A stretch of 35,654 nucleotides of DNA. It comes from Gammaproteobacteria bacterium (GTDB taxonomy: Bacteria; Pseudomonadota; Gammaproteobacteria; UBA6429; Thiohalophilaceae). The first letter of the stretch is position 1, and each line of letters starts with the position of its first letter. This document shows positions 32,631 to 35,654 of this stretch, in pieces. The translations under genes were made by a program, and so were the position numbers. The DNA is taken from the NCBI GenBank assembly GCA_030617815.1, contig JAUWUS010000014.1:1-35654 (forward strand). The letters are read 5' to 3'. The notes below the pieces were generated by a model that saw nothing but the letters and a program-made list of their open reading frames with translations, was not told the DNA's origin and did no database searches.

Positions 32631-34595
32631 TTGTTTCGATCATTAAAAGTGCAAATTGGAACGGCATTAGGGGTACAGTTTATTGTCTTGGTGATTATTG
32701 TTTCCAGTACACTTTATTTATTGAATTTACGAAAACATGACTACCTTATTTTAAATCTTTCCGGCCAGTTAAGAGTGATTAGCCAGTTAATGGTTAATCA
32801 CAGTACAGCTTACGCCGATAATGCGCCAAGAAATTATACCAGTTACTATCGTGATGTCGCGCTATACCATAAACAGTTACAAATGTTGATAGGTCGGTAT
32901 GATAATATAATCAATTCACTTAAGGCGCGTGAACTTGCGCCAGAACTTTTTCAAAATGAAATTCTTTCTGTTAATCAAAATAAAAGAAAAACTCCAAAAA
33001 TATCAGGAGAATATGAAGCGATTTATTGCACCTGGAATAAAGAAGCGCGTAACGAATTAATTGCAGCGACAAATTCATGGAATAAATTTAAACAAGGATT
33101 AAATAAAGAGTTAGGCAGCGACCTTAATGAACCCAGGCTGGAAGCTGCGGCACAGTATGTTTTATATAATGAAGATAATTTGATGGTTGCAGCAACAGAT
33201 CTCACTGCTGCATTTCGTAATATGATGGAATATAAACTAAATCAAATTACCTGGTTAAATCGAATATCAATTATTTTATCTTTCTTAATTGCCATTACAA
33301 TATTCTTTGTTGTTTATAAAAAAGTATTTAAACCAATGGCAATGACGGTTGATGCTTTTGAACGTGTTGCCCAGGGAGAACTTACTCATCAGATTGAAGT
33401 AAGTGAGTCAGAAGAATTGGGAAAATTAACCCACAGTTTTAATCGTTTAACTGCAAGACTCCATTCTTTATTTGGATTGACTGACCGCATTTATCAGGCA
33501 ACCAATCTGGATGAAATAATTAAATTTGTTTATGAGGAGTTTAATGATTTACTCCCTATAGAATGGGTGGCGATGTTAAGAATGGATGTTTCAAAACAAC
33601 ATATGATCGTAGGGCATATTTATTCTAAAGAAGAACAAATATTACGAGAAGGTGATACTGTTGCAGTTTCACACCCTGTTATTCAAACTGTTTTTAATGA
33701 AAATAAAGTAATAAGTTTTGATGACCTTGACAGAGAGCTTACTAATCATAGTGAAGAGGATAATTTTTTCATTAAGCTTATTCGTATGAATATGAAATCT
33801 ATGATTGTTTTCCCATTATCTATAAGTGGGGAAGAACGTGCATTACTGGTTTTTGCTACACATTTAGAAAATGCCTATCGTACTTCACATCAGGAATTAC
33901 TCAATAATATTACTTCTCAGGTGAGCCACGCTTTTGATCGTTCTATCGGTATGGAAAGCCTGGTGATTTCTGCTGTTGAAGGTTTAGCTAAACTTGCCGA
34001 AAGTCGTGACCCTGAAACAGGCGACCATCTTGTTAGAATGAGTTTGTACTCGTATATAATAGCGAAAGAACTTTATGATGTAGGTATATACCAGGGAGAA
34101 TTTAACAGTAGTTATCCCCGGTATGTTTATAATTTTGCACCCATGCATGATATTGGTAAGGTTGGAATTGAAGATGACATATTGTTAAAGCCTGGAAAAC
34201 TGACCGATGATGAGTGGCTTGAAATGAAAAAACATCCAGTGATTGGTGCAGATGTTTTACGTCGTTGTGAAAGCCAGGTTAACCAGGCAGGCTATTCAAT
34301 GTTTAAAATAGGCATTGAAATTGCAGAAGGGCATCATGAAAAATATGATGGTAGTGGTTATCCATATCAGCGTAAAGGCAGAGAAATTCCTTTATCGGCA
34401 CGTATTGTTGCTTTAGCGGATGTATTTGATGCTTTAACTTCCCGTCGACCTTATAAAGAAGCCTGGCCGGTTGAAAAGGCATTAGCTTTAATTGATGAAG
34501 AATCAGGCAAACATTTTGACCCTGATGTTATTAAGGCCTTCAAAAGTGCATTACCTAAAATAATGGAAGTGTACGATAAACATAAACATGTTTAG
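32631..34595 (+). CDS. Membrane c-di-GMP phosphodiesterase, HAMP-GAF-HD-GYP
   Basis: A 654-residue protein starting at a TTG with GGAG 6 bases upstream. Order: helix about 11-32, periplasmic sensing domain 33-205 (a PilJ/NIT-like helical start, LNLSGQLRVISQLM), helix about 208-228, HAMP to about 280, GAF about 285-435, HD-GYP 445-650. The catalytic His506-Asp507 (MHDIGKVGI) and the full GYP motif at 576-578 (DGSGYP) with ALADVFDALTSRRPYK are intact, so hydrolysis of c-di-GMP is expected. The signal is unknown. It may oppose cyclases coded elsewhere; the GGDEF protein at 23624 looks inactive. Confidence 0.92.
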   Translation: MFRSLKVQIGTALGVQFIVLVIIVSSTLYLLNLRKHDYLILNLSGQLRVISQLMVNHSTAYADNAPRNYTSYYRDVALYHKQLQMLIGRYDNIINSLKARELAPELFQNEILSVNQNKRKTPKISGEYEAIYCTWNKEARNELIAATNSWNKFKQGLNKELGSDLNEPRLEAAAQYVLYNEDNLMVAATDLTAAFRNMMEYKLNQITWLNRISIILSFLIAITIFFVVYKKVFKPMAMTVDAFERVAQGELTHQIEVSESEELGKLTHSFNRLTARLHSLFGLTDRIYQATNLDEIIKFVYEEFNDLLPIEWVAMLRMDVSKQHMIVGHIYSKEEQILREGDTVAVSHPVIQTVFNENKVISFDDLDRELTNHSEEDNFFIKLIRMNMKSMIVFPLSISGEERALLVFATHLENAYRTSHQELLNNITSQVSHAFDRSIGMESLVISAVEGLAKLAESRDPETGDHLVRMSLYSYIIAKELYDVGIYQGEFNSSYPRYVYNFAPMHDIGKVGIEDDILLKPGKLTDDEWLEMKKHPVIGADVLRRCESQVNQAGYSMFKIGIEIAEGHHEKYDGSGYPYQRKGREIPLSARIVALADVFDALTSRRPYKEAWPVEKALALIDEESGKHFDPDVIKAFKSALPKIMEVYDKHKHV

Positions 34596-34599
34596 TTTT

Positions 34600-35139
34600 T
34601 TACCAGGTTAAATCATCAGGAACCTGGAATTTTGCATAAGGATCGTTTTCATCAATTACTTGCTCTTCATGCTCAAATAAAATAATGCGCTTCTCGTTTC
34701 GTTGTTGAATTTTTTCCGCGATAATTTTTGGCACAAGTTCGTAGCGGCCTTCGATACGGGCAACACCTAATTTCCCATCTATTATTTGTTTTCTCAGATC
34801 ATCGTTAACATAAATACGGTTAACTTTTTTACGATGTTCAAAATTATAAACAATTTCGCACTCATCACTTCGTTTTATACAGTTTTTTGTAATGAGTTGA
34901 TCTATTTCTGCTGATATCGCTTTTTGTTTAGCCTGTTCTTCTTTTCGTTTGTTTAATTCCTTGTCATGATCGGCTTTTGTTTTTATCGCTTGTTGTGCTT
35001 TAAGTTTATTTTCATCGACGCTTTTATATTTTTTAGAGCGCTGTTTTTTCTTTTTATGCGTTGCTGACTGCGCTTTCTTGACTTGTTGTTTAGTCACTAA
35101 GCCTGCTTTAAGCAGTTGATCCTGAAATGCATTACCCAT
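34600..35139 (-). CDS. DUF2058 family protein (YaiL-like)
   Basis: A 179-residue soluble, highly charged protein. It opens MGNAFQDQLLKAGLVTKQQ and is followed by a very basic helical stretch (about 20-75, many Lys, Gln and Glu), then a compact C-terminal domain with CEIVYNFEHRKKVNRIYV and RYELVPKIIAEKI. This is the DUF2058 pattern, common in gammaproteobacteria (E. coli YaiL, called a nucleoprotein). The basic part could bind nucleic acid; function is not known. It converges on the HD-GYP gene with only 4 bases between the two stops, and follows the next minus-strand gene by 46 bases. Confidence 0.87.
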   Translation of the reverse strand: MGNAFQDQLLKAGLVTKQQVKKAQSATHKKKKQRSKKYKSVDENKLKAQQAIKTKADHDKELNKRKEEQAKQKAISAEIDQLITKNCIKRSDECEIVYNFEHRKKVNRIYVNDDLRKQIIDGKLGVARIEGRYELVPKIIAEKIQQRNEKRIILFEHEEQVIDENDPYAKFQVPDDLTW

Positions 35140-35185
35140 GTTATTTATCTCATTACGATTTATATATAAAATACACTAAAAATTA

Positions 35186-35654
35186 TTAATTGACCGGTAA
35201 TTTAGCGCGTAACTCATCTCTATCAAACCACCAGGTTTCTCCAACAATAGAATTAACTACCAGGGATAAACGCGGCAGAAAAACTTGCGGATCATTAAGT
35301 TCAAGTTTAAATAACCACGCGTCCATTTCTTTTTGTGTTTGTACATTGCTGTGACGCTTGGCAACATTACCTAAAATAGTTTTCGCTAAAAAAGTCATAC
35401 TGTCATGGTTTTCATCCGTTGAACGAATGTCGGCAATATAATAACCGGTCATAGCCGCAACCGCAGCGCCATCTGATGTGGCAGGGGTTTCATCAACAAT
35501 ATGATTCAGCACTGCAACTGAAGTGTCTGCGGAAATGGGATAGGTAACCGCTAACCAGACCCCATGGCCTAAAGCAATAATTGAAGCCGGTTGTTCCGTT
35601 TGGTACATAACATTGCAGGCTTCGACTGCATGTTGCCATTCTTCATTCTTAATA
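35186..35654 (-). CDS. Hypothetical protein, partial (N-terminus beyond window)
   Basis: The frame is open from the window edge to the stop at 35186, giving 155 residues. An internal ATG at 35608 has no ribosome site, and the residues before it (NEEWQHAVEACNV) look coding, so the true start is probably outside. The visible part has ALGHGVWLAVTYPIS, a small-residue stretch (ATSDGAAVAAMTGYYIAD) and a C-terminal WLFKLELNDPQVFLPRL then GETWWFDRDELRAKLPVN. No signal peptide or membrane segment is visible in this part. I do not recognise the family. It may be co-transcribed with the DUF2058 gene 46 bases on. Confidence 0.6.
   Translation of the reverse strand, partial: IKNEEWQHAVEACNVMYQTEQPASIIALGHGVWLAVTYPISADTSVAVLNHIVDETPATSDGAAVAAMTGYYIADIRSTDENHDSMTFLAKTILGNVAKRHSNVQTQKEMDAWLFKLELNDPQVFLPRLSLVVNSIVGETWWFDRDELRAKLPVN

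Overview
The window reads as a low-GC chromosomal segment of a gammaproteobacterium. SixA, PpnP, PurT, a GcvR-like ACT protein, a YheS-type ABC-F protein, a DUF2058 protein and a LysR/DoxX/YqjG/pirin set matching the E. coli yqj-yha locus all point there. I cannot name the genus. No rRNA, tRNA, CRISPR array, transposase or phage gene was seen.

Layout. 1-1431 (minus): glutaredoxin, ppnP, sixA and an OsmC-family gene cut by the window edge, a probable operon. 1432-1711: divergent intergenic region with two palindromes and one copy of a 47-nt two-hairpin repeat. 1712-4996: a cytoplasmic DsbA-fold thiol oxidoreductase, facing a minus-strand set of P-loop ATPase, metA and a PlsC-like acyltransferase. 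5127-6341: purT. 6546-16170: eight co-directional, tightly spaced genes: TetR regulator, RND adaptor and pump, a phasin-like helical protein, an ABC1/UbiB-type kinase, a patatin phospholipase, a ferritin-like protein and a ZIP metal transporter. This block begins at a promoter/operator and ends at an attC-like site and a REP-like hairpin. 16356-22649: gcvR-like gene, glycosyltransferase, a conserved unknown, the ABC-F ATPase, nnrS and an exported dienelactone-hydrolase-like protein. A 26-bp inverted repeat lies at 18537-18659 and encloses the second copy of the two-hairpin repeat. 22650-24364: a decayed minus-strand gene, a response regulator and a membrane protein with a degenerate GGDEF domain. 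24361-29058: a compact lipid locus in which PPTase plus DUF374 acyltransferase diverge from cytochrome P450 plus a fatty-acyl-AMP ligase carrying its own carrier domain. 29071-32168: LysR regulator divergent from doxX, glutathionyl-hydroquinone reductase and pirin (quinone/aromatic stress). 32631-34595: a membrane HD-GYP c-di-GMP phosphodiesterase. 34600-35654: DUF2058 protein and a partial unknown gene.

How genes may work together. The best candidate for an undescribed system is 24361-29058: the ligase would activate a fatty acid and load it on its own carrier domain, the PPTase would arm that domain, the P450 would oxidise the tethered chain and the acyltransferase could pass an acyl group to a lipid. 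The second candidate is the 6.5-16.2 kb block, which joins efflux to a lipid/quinone/metal set. The strongest non-coding signal is the two-hairpin repeat, whose two copies differ by compensatory changes in both stems while the loops stay nearly constant.
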